A DNA stretch of 32,591 bases from Pleurotus djamor. Its lineage: Eukaryota; Basidiomycota; Agaricomycetes; Agaricales; Pleurotaceae. A program made the position numbers and the translations under genes. Positions 10,288-20,996 of this stretch are shown in pieces. The stretch covers positions 1 through 32,591 of the forward strand of contig JAPEVF010000514.1 in the NCBI GenBank assembly GCA_029747585.1, written 5' to 3'. Within the stretch, counting starts at the first letter, position 1, and every line of letters starts with the position of its first letter. The notes under the pieces were generated by a model, which worked only from the letters and a program-made list of their open reading frames with translations, made no database searches and was not told where the DNA came from.

Positions 10288-12111
10288 ATGTCCTCGACGG
10301 CGAGCTCAAATCGAGGTTCTCCTCTCCCTGAACGCTTGGATGTCCTGATTATTGGTGCAGGCTTCAGCGGCATCTACCAACTGCATCTCTTCCGAAAACT
10401 AGGCTTTTCTAGTATCAAAATCGTTGAAGCCGGCAGTGATATCGGCGGCACATGGCACTGGAACTGCTACCCTGGTGCACGATGCGACTCTGAAGCTCAA
10501 ATGTACCAACTCTCCATCGACGAGCTCCCGAATCATGACGACTGGCCGTACTACTCCTGCAAGTTCCCCGATTTCAAGGAAATTCGGAATTATTTCGAGT
10601 TTCTGGATGAGAAGTTGGACGTGAGAAGGGATGTTGTCTTTGGTACTCGGGTTGTCAGCGCAAAGTTCGATGAAGACGAGCATGTCTGGGCTGTGGAGAC
10701 AGACAATGGCCAGACCGTCCGCGCGCGTTTCCTAAGCCTATGCACGGGCTTTGCATCGAAGCCCTACATCCCGGATATCAAGGGGCTCGACTCGTTCCAA
10801 GGAATCTGTAATCATACGGGACTGTGGCCACAGGATGGCATCGACCTTTCGGGAAAACGTGTTGCAGTCATCGGTACCGGAGCTAGTGGTATCCAGGTCA
10901 TCGAAGAGGCTGCCAAAGTCTCAAAACACGTCACAGTCTACCAACGCACGCCCAACCTTGCCTTGCCGATGAAGCAGGAGATCTTCACCAACGATAAGAA
11001 GCAATACCTGAAGGATCACCAAGCAGAGTCGTTTCGGATCCGCCGTTTAAATCCGTCGGGCCATGATATCCCTTACGTCGGGAGCTGGAACGTCAGCTTA
11101 TCCGGGAGTGAGCTGGGGTCCGATACGGAGAATTCGGCGAGGGAATTACTCTATGAAGAGCTATTTGAGAAGGGTGGCTTTCATATCACGAAGGCCGGTT
11201 TCAAGGAACTCTTCTTTGACCAAGAATGCAACGACTGGGTCTACGCGTTTTGGAGACGAAAGGTCCGGGAACGGTTGAAGGATCGCGACGAATGGTTGAA
11301 AGAGAAGATGGCACCCAAAGAGCAACCTCACCCTTTCGGTGTCAAACGCGTCGCTCTCGAGCAGGTACATATATCTTTCAATGCTGATGCTCTCCATCCT
11401 CACTGAAAATTCTACGGATTGATAGACATTCTACGACGTCTTTGCCCAAGACAACGTCTCCTTGGTCGATATCAAAGACACCCCCATCACCGAGATCACT
11501 CCGACCGGCATCTCCACCTCTAATGGTGAACACCAAGATTTCGACATCATTGTCCTCGCTACAGGCTTTGATGGCGTTACCGGCGGCATCACGCAAATTG
11601 ATATCAAGGGAACTAACGGCCAGACTATCCAAGAAAAGTGGACCGGTGGCGTTGAAACGAATCTTGGATTGACAGCGAATGGGTTCCCCAATATGTTCTT
11701 TGTCTACGCTGCCCATGGTGTGACCGCCCTAGGAAACGGCCCTACGTGTTTGGTATGTTTGGTCGACTATTCACACACACAACAAACTTACATCTACTAC
11801 AGGAACAACAGAGTGAATGGATTGCTCGATGCCTCAGACATATGAAAGAATCCCGTTTAACGCGGATAGAACCGACAAAGGAAGCTGAGCTTTCTTGGAC
11901 ACAGCGAGTAGCAGAGCTTTGTAGTCAAGGACTGTGGCTCCTAGGTAATGGATGGTACACCGGCGCGAACATACCAGGTAAACGGGTCGAGTGCCTTAAC
12001 TTTCCCGGAGGACTGGTTCTGTATACACAACTGTGTGAAGAGGTCGAGAACAAGGGATATGAAGGGTTCAATTTCAAGAGTAGTGTTCAGATAAAAACGG
12101 TTGTGTTTTAA
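10288..12111 (+). CDS. FAD/NADPH-dependent Baeyer-Villiger-type monooxygenase (3 exons, 570 aa)
   Basis: Class B flavin monooxygenase of the cyclohexanone-monooxygenase type, expected to insert oxygen next to a ketone carbonyl using FAD and NADPH. Visible motifs in order: first dinucleotide fold IIGAGFSG near 10350, the G-G-T-W-H-W and Y-P-G-A-R-C-D-S-E segment near 10445-10500, the Baeyer-Villiger fingerprint F-Q-G-I-C-N-H-T-G-L-W (FxGxxxHxxxW) near 10795-10827, the second fold GTGASGIQ near 10876, V-Y-Q-R-T-P, and ATGFD in exon 2. Exons 10288-11364, 11426-11752 and 11803-12111 give 1713 nt in one frame; introns are 61 and 50 bp. Length fits the family. No membrane segment or signal peptide is apparent, so a cytosolic enzyme is likely. 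Substrate unknown. No other clear biosynthetic gene lies adjacent. Confidence 0.93.
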
Positions 12112-12833
12112 ACGAAGAGTTTTTAGCGCCGTTAATAGCACGATAATAACTACTAATATCTCTGACCCCACTTTTTCCTATGCTATTAACGAGTTGCCGA
12201 CACCGTCCATAATCTTTTCGGTGAGAGATGCAGCTTAATTTGACCCTCGACCCTTCGGAAACGTAGGTCATGCTGATACTTGGTTTAGAAACCGCTATCT
12301 TTGAAAATGTAGGGCGGACGTCACGGTTGTCGGATTTCACCCTGGGGTACAAGGTGAGTACATCACGGCCGTATCTGTAAACTTGTACAACAATCGACAT
12401 GTACATGGACTTTCATGCGACCAAGTCGCGATTCACTGACATAACCCTCTATCTGAGTTTCCTTGAGCGTCCATATGAGCAGCAATCACTGTGTCTGTGA
12501 GGAAAAGGAGCGGGATAGGAGCGAAGGAAAAACCCCTGATCGATGATCACTTAGACGCCCCGACGGGGGGGNAAAGAGTGGGGAAAACGTCCAGTCGTGT
12601 TTGACTTCAACCTCCTGGAACATCTGATTGTCTATTCACTTCGTCTCGCGCAGCTAGGGCTCTGACCTATCGAATCCATTATCGTAAGCTTCCCGGCATA
12701 CCACCCTCGAATATCACCAAAAGTCAACCCAAAGTCACCAGGCCACACTGCAACCACCCTGGGCTCAGGGTTGGCCTAGCGAAAACCATCCACAGGGACT
12801 CTCTGCCTCATTGACTGCCGCCGCCGAGAATCT
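12112..12833. other. Intergenic region, 0.7 kb
   Basis: No gene seen. It holds the monooxygenase 3' end and the promoter of the next gene. An N at 12572 follows a run of seven G, consistent with an uncertain homopolymer length. Confidence 0.5.
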
Positions 12834-15017
12834 ATGGTGCCCGTTGCTCCTTCATCAAATCAACCTCTGAGTAAAGAAGACGCGACCTACTTCCGAAGGC
12901 ACTCCAGATGGTGTGACCGCAAGCAATTCCAAAAATGGCGCGAAGAGCGCAATCTCCATGTACGTCACTTTAGTTCACATTCCCCGCTCTCAACCCTCTT
13001 TTGCTTCTTCAAAATCTCAAGCTGTCTTTTTGCGTAGACGTGCGAAGTTTGCGCTTCTAAAGGAACTTTCGCGCGACGACCAGATGTTTGATGTGTAGCC
13101 GCCGATGCCAGCGGTGTTCGATCACCGAAACCTATCGCAAGGAACTCTTCATGAATTGGTGCCAAATTGATGGCGACACCTACGATATGTGGGAAAGGGA
13201 ATGGCATCCTCCCAAGACGCAAACCAAGAAGGCGGCCCCAAAGGTACAAGCAAACCGCAAAGTCAGAGAGACGGCGAGGCTACGAGCAAAATGGATCAAA
13301 AATTGTCCATGCCAAACCTCCTCGCTTTTCCCCTACTCCTCCTCAGGGACGGAATCAGGGCGGTGGGGCCTTTCGGTCTCTCAGCGACAAATCAGACAGG
13401 CCAAGTCTCAGCAGTACCCATCAGGGACCAGGCGACAGTTCTCTCCAGGAGCACCACAATCTTGGTCGCGCAGTCATTCCACCGAAGACGAGAAACACTC
13501 CGGCGAAATTGACCCCTGGGAGACTATCGTGCGCCCAATTTAGCGACTCATCCGAACCTGCCGACTCGGAATTGGGTGATACAGAGCCTGATATGCCAAC
13601 CAAGCCCTCTTGGATTCCCTCACCCGCTCAGACAACCACACACCAGACCGCCAGAAGGACACAACAACCTTCGCTCGCTACCTCCGTGGATCGGGCTCAT
13701 CTCTTGTCGCTCGCTGCTGAACTCGAATCATCCCAGAGTTTACTGGCTGAGAAGGCATGTCGAGTTGGGGAGTTGGAAGACAAGATCAAGGAGATGGAGG
13801 GTGAGATGGACTTCTTTCGGGATTTACTGCAGTGGGAGAAGAAGAAGACAAAGGCGATGGAGGAGACAGTGGCGAAGAATGGGCACCGAGACATGGACGC
13901 GGACATGGCGGAGAGGGATATCAACACGGAGGCTTCCGACTCGGATCCTTTGAAACAGAAGGTTGAGGCTCTGGATGGTACGATGCGTAAGATGGAGAGA
14001 CAGGTCGAAGAATTGCAGGGGAGGTCGACTAAGGGTGGCTGGAACCGCCCGCCGTCGGGGACGAAGAAGAACAAGGAACCATCCTCCAGGTCGGTTTTTG
14101 CAATACTTCCAAATATGTCTAGTCCTTTAACGTGTCATGAACATCACAGTTTCCCCACTCATATAAAGGAATCATTGTCGAGGTCAAGAACACATGATCC
14201 ACGTCCAACAACATCTCTAGACGTGAGTGACGACACCCTAGGAAGCTCCAACCGTCCTAACACTAAGTTTTTTCAGTCATCTCGCAACGCGTCGGCTACT
14301 TCATCACCGCCAATCCGTCATGGAAATGCTGGTCAAGCACTTGGTAGTTTGCTCTTGACAGAGGTAGCGGCGTGGTCATCCATGTCGAACCTACTCCAGC
14401 AAGCCACAAGTACGAGGGACCAAGTCTTCGCGATGCACACTCAGTCTCAAACACCCGACGCTCAAAAATCAAGTCAAGTTTCCGAACGAATGCTTCGCCT
14501 ATGTCAGGAAAGGGAGATATTCTTGTTCAATCTCTCAGGCCTATTTTCCTCGCTTTATGGACCAATCGTCGAGGATAATGTGCTCAGCTCATGGAACCCC
14601 TACGCCAATACGTCTACTAGCTTTACGGGCGGCGCCGGGAATCACAAGTCGATGACAGAGCCAATCCCTCGCGATGACGATGACGACATTGACCATGAAA
14701 TGGGTGATTTCGGATTGGATGCGAGAATCCGAAACCTTCACGCAGAGCTTGAAGAAACTGAGGACCTTCGTATGAAGATGCTGCTCCGTTGGTCCCACAC
14801 AGGAGGTTCTAGGGATGATGCCAGCGACTTATATGAGGATGACGATTGGTTTCGAGGCGCTATCTCAAGCTCTCAACTCCGGAAACGTACCTTTGGGGAG
14901 GCTTTTAGTGTTAATAATCCCTTCGCTACAAGGGATTTTCCCTCACTTCGATATACAAATCGTCCCCGAAGACAAAGGTTGGGCGGGCCTTTCTCCGGCT
15001 TTGGAATGTTACAATAA
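12834..15017 (+). CDS. Cys-cluster/coiled-coil protein of unknown function, apparent frame break
   Basis: Not a named family. Exon 1 (12834-12959) has a basic-aromatic stretch ending in R-N-L-H; after the intron 12960-13037 the frame gives T-C-E-V-C. The downstream frame holds R-C-L-M-C-S-R-R-C-Q-R-C and W-C, so a zinc-binding cluster is likely. These two parts are in different frames around 13086-13094 and no acceptor fixes this, so a one-base indel or disablement is likely. A phase-0 intron 13244-13346 then joins K-A-A-P-K to the long frame ending at 15017. That part has a charged coiled-coil region near 13700-14040 (two heptad-rich stretches), probable introns at about 14091-14150 and 14223-14277, and a Ser/Asp-rich C-terminus. 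A nuclear role is conceivable but unproven. Confidence 0.6.
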
Positions 15018-15506
15018 TCGCCTCTTCACTGGTGACTGGGTGGATCCAGGGCCGTCACAACTTACTCCGTAGTATCATTCAGGGCGTCCATTCGATGGAG
15101 GGAGCGTAGAATGCGTCTCTGTAGGTCAAATTGACCGCAATTTTTGNCACACTTTTGTGGATCTTTTTGTCATGTTTTTGTCTTTCTTTTTCTTTCGATG
15201 TCCTTTCTTGTGGGGTCTACCCTGACGAGTATGCGGAGTGGATGCTACAGTAGCCCACAGATGTTGTCCTATAAGGTGTATGTCAGGACCCCAGTGTATA
15301 ATGTATGTGCCAGAAGTTGGCCAGAAGCAAAGAATCAAGGCGCGCTTTGGTTCTCAGATAAGATAACATCAGGGGTTTGGACAATTCCTTTCGCACTTTT
15401 TGCCTTTTTGTCATCGTAGAAAGTAGAAAAGTACAGCAAGTGTATAAGGCTGGTGTTACAAGTAAAAAAGTGCAAAAAAGGCGAAAAGTGTGATGCTACG
15501 GCCAAG
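15018..15506. other. Gene-poor stretch before the Plavaka remnant
   Basis: T-rich sequence with an N at 15147. It contains the inverted repeat listed at 15394-15490 and otherwise no gene. It includes the 3' flank of the Plavaka transposase and probably that element's left end, whose exact position I could not fix. Confidence 0.45.
15394..15490. repeat. Inverted repeat CACTTTTTGCCTTTTTG near the Plavaka 3' end
   Basis: CACTTTTTGCCTTTTTG at 15394-15410 is matched on the other strand by 15473-15490 (reverse complement CACTTTTCGCCTTTTTTG) with one mismatch and one indel. The loop is about 62 bp. It lies just beyond the transposase stop codon at 15507, so it could be a terminal/subterminal repeat or a transcript-end hairpin. 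Confidence 0.6.
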
Positions 15507-17840
15507 CTAATCTGCTAGAAGTTCATGGGCATGGTAATCGACGAAATGGTTGACATAGTACTGGTTAAATGCATCAAGAGCGTGGATATACAAGAAATCC
15601 TCGGGGATTATGCCCTTTCCAAAGCAAGGTAGCAGGTGTATCCCACGAAGAATAGAGTCGAGGTGGATAACTTGGACAGGGTAAGTCCCATCCACATCAA
15701 TTTCGGGCTGGACAATCCACATCCCTGTATCACTGTCCGGAGAAGGGGTCTCAGAAGGGTGGACAAACCACGAGACCAGAGCACATGGAATAGTCTCAGT
15801 GGTGTAGGCGTCGTAGTAAGAAAAGAAGAGTCGAACTCGGGCCACCATAAGTCCATGCATCGGATCTGTTGTATCGCCGACAGAAACGAGAACCGTATCG
15901 AAGCGCGGTTCACTATTAAATCGAGGATTAGCACGAATAATTTCACGATACATCCCACCGGAGCCACATGAGTCACTTGGGGAGTAGTACTCGGCTGCCG
16001 CAGAGTGATAGACATTGATCCGTCCCACAACAGAATCCGGCGTGAGCACTGGAGTAGTGACTTGACTTCCGGGATGATTGCGTTCTTGAATAAACTCGAG
16101 GAGCGCAGCGGGAAAGTCTGGTTGGCGGATGTAATCGGATAGTGCCTGGAGCTCATATGGGTAATCCGTACCTGGTAACAATCAAGTAGGTGAGCAAGTA
16201 TTGACATTAAGGTGGAATCAAACACTTACAGTGTCTTTGAGCCAGGGAAATTTCAGTATTCACACGAGGCCCCGAGATCGGCGATGAAGCATCATCGTCA
16301 ATGTCTGCGGATTTGTCCTGGGTGTCCACGCTATCAAGCGTGAGACTGACGGTGTCATCCCGAAAGGCCAGAGTGGGACCATAGAAAGGTGCTAGGGATG
16401 GGAGACTCCCTTGAAGGTACGCAACCATATAGTCACGAAGTTTGCCGTCAAGCATCCCGCGCTGACGGAAAACGGCCTTAATCGCAGCCAGCTGTTCCAT
16501 ACGTGATATCGTCGTCAACATTTGAGGTAACGGCTGGTTGTGGCTGGATCGACGCCATGGCTCTTTGATGACAGGAATGTGCTTCGCTTCTGTGATCGAC
16601 GTGCAGAGGCCATTCGGTGAGCCAAACAACTCAATACCATCTGCATAGTGCATTAGCGAGTGTTGGCGAGGAAGTGAGATGTCGGTCCGAACTCCAGTCT
16701 TGATGAAGATGTGGCGCGACTCGTGGAAAGTGCTAAGATGAATTTTGAATCTTGTTATGTCGCTTGTCGATATTGCATTACGACGAGCAATGTAGCAACA
16801 GTTCATGAACGCGGAGATACACCGGATCATCTGCGGTGGGACATGGCCAACGATTGCAGCGAGATAAACCTGTCCAAATGATTAATGATATTCAAATAGA
16901 GTCAAGAGATACAAACCTTCATTAGCGCACGGGAGTCACTTCCTGTCCATTGGTTGAAGTCTCGGCCGTCTGGGAATCGTCGGAGGCCTGGATATGAGGG
17001 AACAGCAGATATTCTGGAGGAAACCAGTATATATATAACCAGTAGAATGCAATGAGATGAGATGATGGACTAACCGACGGTCAACATCTTGTATTGTGCG
17101 CAGAGCTTGGGCCTTCCCTAGAGTGATTCGGAAGTAATCATTCACCCAGGTAACGAGGTGATCCTTGAATGTGCCCTTTATCAGCTGGTGGAGGAGGTCA
17201 GGTGAAATGACTTCATGGATGTCCGCGCGGGGGAAATCATGTGTGAACGGCTGGGGGCGGATTGGTTCAAATTGATGAGAGGGTGAGAGAGGACTTGTTC
17301 CAATACTATAATACTCACAACGACGTCGCTCCGAATGCCGTACTCGTCCCACACTATCCCAGGATCAAACGACATGAGAAGGAAGTCACTTTTCTCATGG
17401 GTTCGAAGATGCGCATGGATGTCATCCAGTTCATCTGGTTTCGCATCGCACCTGACACAGCATCAGGCTGCAATTGACTGGAAGATTATGAATTCACTCA
17501 CTTCGGGCACCAGTTACTGACGATTCCCGCCAACCAAACTTGCTCCGGATAATCTGCAATGTAAGGGCCAATTGAGTAAACCGCCCGCCGAAAGTGACCA
17601 TCTGGGCAGCGAACAACTTCAGGCTTAGTCATGGCACTTTTGAGGGGTTCGTAGATGAATCGAAGGCATGCGTGATATAGCTGACGGCAGAATGATTGAA
17701 AGGAAACAGTCGAGCGTTCTTTTTGACTGGCTAAATTAAGGTCGAATGTTCAACTCTATCCGACTTTTCTATATGCGTACTTGGTTACATACCTTTGGGG
17801 ATGGGTAGAATAGCACAACATAGGATAACTACACTGTACC
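15507..17840 (-). pseudogene. Plavaka-type transposase, C-terminal two thirds, 5' truncated
   Basis: The coding pieces match the conserved order of basidiomycete Plavaka transposases: A-I-L-P-I-P-K, then Y-H-A-C-L-R-F-I-Y-E-P-L-K, R-C-P-D-G-H-F-R-R, A-D-Y-P-E-Q-V-W-L-A-G-I-V, F-P-R-A-D-I-H-E, D-L-L-H-Q-L-I-K-G-T-F-K-D-H-L, P-R-Q-H-S-L-M-H-Y, S-I-T-E-A-K-H-I and, near the C-terminus, Y-V-N-H-F-V-D-Y-H-A-H-E. Hand-spliced exons: about 17840-17790, 17730-17502, 17451-17319, 17250-17075, 17013-16917, 16869-16230, 16171-15507. Junctions keep frame. The N-terminal part, including the first catalytic region, is absent: coding homology runs out just inside the terminal-type sequence at 17872-17888. 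The copy is therefore unlikely to make an active enzyme. The stop at 15507-15509 is natural. Confidence 0.85.
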
Positions 17841-17871
17841 GTAAGATACGTGAAAAAGGGTAACACAATTG

Positions 17872-17888
17872 TATTGTACATTACAGTC
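17872..17888 (+). repeat. 17-bp direct repeat, left copy
   Basis: GTATTGTACATTACAGT, identical to 30507-30523 in the same orientation. The two copies bracket the KDZ gene block. Possible readings are a target duplication or the right ends of two related Plavaka elements. Confidence 0.85.
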
Positions 17889-17911
17889 CCCGCGGGTGAA
17901 ATGGGGACTGC
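17885..17911. repeat. Perfect 8-bp stem hairpin CAGTCCCC/GGGGACTG
   Basis: CAGTCCCC (17885-17892) and GGGGACTG (17904-17911) are perfect reverse complements with an 11-nt loop. It sits exactly where the Plavaka-like sequence ends and the KDZ block begins, so it may be a structured terminus. Confidence 0.7.
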
Positions 17912-18001
17912 CTCAATTGGTAAGCATACATATGGATGTAACTATCATGGTATGGGGTGAAGGGATAGAGGTGCATATGTAGCTGTAGCGGCCGGAAGGG
18001 C

Positions 18002-20937
18002 TCATTCCTCTGGTTCCTCGAGTTCGTCATCAGTGGAGAATGGTGAAGCAAAATCATCGTTGGTAAAGTGGGGTGCGAGTCTTGCGATAAGCTCAGATGT
18101 GGGAGTAGCGTCGGGCGCGGAGGGTGCCGAAGGAGGGGTAGACATAACAAAAGCGCTGTCAGCATCTAGATTTGTACCCGTAGGCTCGGAGTAAAGAGTA
18201 TTTGATCGCTCTCTATTACTCTCATGGGAGCTCTGTGAGAAGGCGGGGAGGAGGGGCAGGACGGGGCCGAGCGGAGATTGAACAGTTGGGTGAGCGTGGT
18301 CGAAGTGAGGTTGAGTGAGTGTCTGAATGGAAGGTGAAGGCAGTACGTGGGGTTCGTGGGAGGAGGGAGGAGATGGTACGAATGCGCTAGATGAAACGGA
18401 CCCGGCAGGAGTCCGAATAAACCGGTCTGCAGATTGAGAGCCAGGCGACTCTACGAACGGGTTTGAAAGATTGTCATCAGTGTGATGCGACGAGGGGGAG
18501 AACACAAATGCGCGCGAGGCATCGGGCCCGGGCGGTGGAGTCGTTGGTGGATCTGCAGCTTGGGACGTAGGTGATAGCACAAAAGCATTTGAAAAGTCAT
18601 CAGTGTCGTGATGTGAAGGAGCGGGGGAAGGCACAAAAGCGTCTGAGAGGTTGTCATCATCATGATTTGGAGAAGGGGAAGGCACAAAAGCATCGGATAG
18701 GTCGTCGTCAGTGCGATGCAAGGACAAAGGTGATGGAGGGAAAGCATCTGATAGGTTGTCATCACTACGATGCAATGATAAGGGGGAAGGGATGAAAGCA
18801 CTTGATGAATCGGCCCCGGGCGGTGAAACCGGTGGTGTATCTGGAGCTTGGGAGGCAGGGGAGAAAGCAAAAGCATTAGAAAGATTACTACTGTGATCTG
18901 GAGAGGACGGGGAAGTGATGAAAGCACCCGATAAATCGGCCCCGAGCGGTGGAGTCCGGGGTGGATCTGGTGCTTGGGAGGCAGGTGACGCCATCATCAC
19001 GTCGTGGAGATTTTTCACACTGCTAAAATGCGGGGACGGGGGGGGAAGGGACGAAAGCACTCGAAGAATCGGCGCCGTCGGGAAATGAGGGGGATATATT
19101 TTGCTCGTCTAAGGGGGGGGACATCAAAGGGGCTTCTTGTCTGAGCCCTTCGACGGCGATACGGAGTAGTAGTTGCCTGCCCTCGGGATGTTGCGGGGAT
19201 TTCGGATGTCTGCTGCGAGACGGGCACAGGCTGTTGAAGCATGCTGAGTGAGAAGCAAAATGAGCTCCAAAATTGGAAACATACCATGTTGTGACGATTG
19301 AGAAGGGAAATCCAGGCCAAGGGCATTTTGCGGAGCCGGGAGACCGAGAGATTGTGCCTTTGTGGCTGGAGAAAAAGGAGGAGGCAGAAAGTCACCCTCC
19401 GCGCCGGGTTCGTACCTAAAAGCAGCATCCAAATTGTGCTGGTCACGGAATGGACTCCGAGTGTAGACCTGACGGGTCTGACGAACTTCCTCCCAATTCC
19501 ATGGTTTGATTCGTCGAAACATTTGGGTTCTGGGCGGGATTCCGGGGGCGAGGTCGAGTTCAAAGAGATCACGATATTCAAAAGCGGACCGCTCGGGTAA
19601 ATAATCGGGCCAATTGGACGGAGTATCCCCATGGATTGGGATAAAGTAGCGAGAAGCATTACCTCTCCATCGATGCCAGAACTCTGGAGTGGGGGGAACC
19701 TCATGAGGTGACACGTCATCGGGAGGCATGGCCCCGGCGGGCAGTGTGGGTGTGGAGTAAAGATCGTCGCGGCCACGCTGATTGCCAAATGGTAAGCTGA
19801 GTACATAGCCTTGGTGGCTTTCCCCATCTCTCTCATCTTGTGGCTTAAGCATGGCCAGAACTTCTTCGTAGGTCGGCGTTGCGGCACCGTCGTCCATCTG
19901 AACAGGTTGTGTTCGGAGATTCATACGTGCGATGGCAGCAGAGAGGTTGACGAGGGGATTTTTTGACTTTTGGGGCTTTGCTCGAAGTAATTCAAGGATC
20001 TCTGGATGAGGCTCGAAGTCATCTGCGGACGTACCGGCCACTTTCGGATCCGGGACTTTCGTTTGCAGTGACTCGAGGACCTGGAGGAAGCCACTTGATG
20101 CCCTTGAAGCCATTGTGCGAGCAAGTGCGACTCTGTCCCGTAGCTCTTCGGTACTCAGGAGCAGCTCCTGCAGGACGCGTGCCGAGCGAGAGCACTTGCC
20201 ACACGGTGGGTCGCGTAACTCCGAGACGTCGTCTTCGGCGTCCCAAGCCTTTCGAAGGGCATCGTTCTTTCCAGTCTCCTCCATACATCTTGCATCTGAC
20301 CACTCTTCGATTCGGGCTGCCTGGACTGCAGCAACCGCGTCAGCATTGGTGGAGCCTGGTGTATTCTGCACGTTCAGGCCCTTTGCCCACATGGCAACGC
20401 AAAAAGTGGCAGTTACAGCACACAACCGAGTCGAACTGGCCTCGAAATGGAGTTCCTGCAAGCTCAAGGCCCGGATCTCGTCATCCTCCCACCAATTCAA
20501 CGGGTGCGCCGGGGGCCGCAAGTCCGATAATCCCGCACGCTCGGTGAGGGCAGCAACTTGCTGAAGCAGCAATCCCACGCCTCGCGGATCAATTGTGCTG
20601 TTCATCCCTCTCGCAAGAAGGCGGGTAGCGACACCGGGGCGTAGTGTAGTTCCATGGACTTGGCAAAGTCCAATGACACCAAGGATATATTCCTTTCAAA
20701 GAATGAGGGGCTCGGAGCCGAGGAATGCGAAAAAATACTTACCATTTCTTTGAGTAACAGTCGGCCAGCTGAGGTACCAAAGTCTTCATCCGGCTCATCA
20801 TATAAGAATGGAAGCATTGCGATGAAGCGGAACTCCGCATAGTCCAAGATCAGTTGTGGGTGGATGACAGTAGGGAATGGCCCAAATGTTAACAAGGAAG
20901 TTTCTGGGACATTCATTGGCAAAAGGTGCAAATCCAT
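18002..20937 (-). CDS. KDZ-linked protein with Ser-x-Ala-Phe repeat tail, unknown function
   Basis: Starts MDLHLLPMN at 20937. Exon 1 ends at 20743 (L-L-L-K-E-M), and a 50-bp intron (20742-20693) joins it in frame to E-Y-I-L-G-V-I-G-L-C, running through M-N-S-T-I-D-P-R-G to about 19285. A C-x2-C pair (P-P-C-G-K-C-S) and a Trp-rich segment (F-W-H-R-W-R, N-W-P-D-Y-L-P-E-R) are visible. A 54-bp, stop-free intron (GTATGT...CAACAG) follows. The last part is a Pro/Ser-rich disordered region with 12 copies of S-x-A-F-[VI]-x-S-P, ending in an acidic tail at 18002. Two runs of eight G on the plus strand (19038-19045, 19113-19120) each coincide with a frame change, so either the sequence or the gene is frameshifted. 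It lies 60 bp downstream of the transposase stop on the same strand. No known family recognised. Confidence 0.65.
18140..19080 (-). repeat. Degenerate tandem coding repeat, S-x-A-F-V-x-S-P units
   Basis: About 12 imperfect units spaced 17-35 codons apart. Examples include S-G-A-F-I-T-S-P, S-N-A-F-A-F-S-P, S-D-A-F-V-P-S-P (twice), S-N-A-F-V-L-S-P, S-R-A-F-V-F-S-P and S-S-A-F-V-P-S-P. Spacers are His/Asp/Pro-rich, with D-D-N-L-S-D recurring. The central units are also near-repeats at DNA level (about 55-65 bp), showing tandem expansion. Confidence 0.8.
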
Positions 20938-20996
20938 GGTAGTGGTAATAACTGAAAGTCACAGACAATGCTATCTGATGGTGCGCTGATCTGTTA

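Larger units (their letters stand above)
15507..17888 (-). mobile_element. Plavaka DNA transposon remnant
   Basis: Element carrying the truncated transposase. Its right (5') edge appears to be GTATTGTACATTACAGT at 17872-17888, preceded by a CACTGTA motif near 17834. This resembles the CACTG...CAGTG structure at 30482-30528. The left end lies somewhere in 15100-15500 and is not resolved. Boundaries are inference. Confidence 0.55.

Noticed and set aside
10019..10348. 109-aa frame overlapping the start of the monooxygenase
   Set aside because: Runs into the monooxygenase start in another frame and lacks recognisable features.
19963..20547. 194-aa plus-strand open frame opposite the repeat-tail gene
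   Set aside because: Antisense shadow of a GC-rich coding exon; no splice structure or homology.
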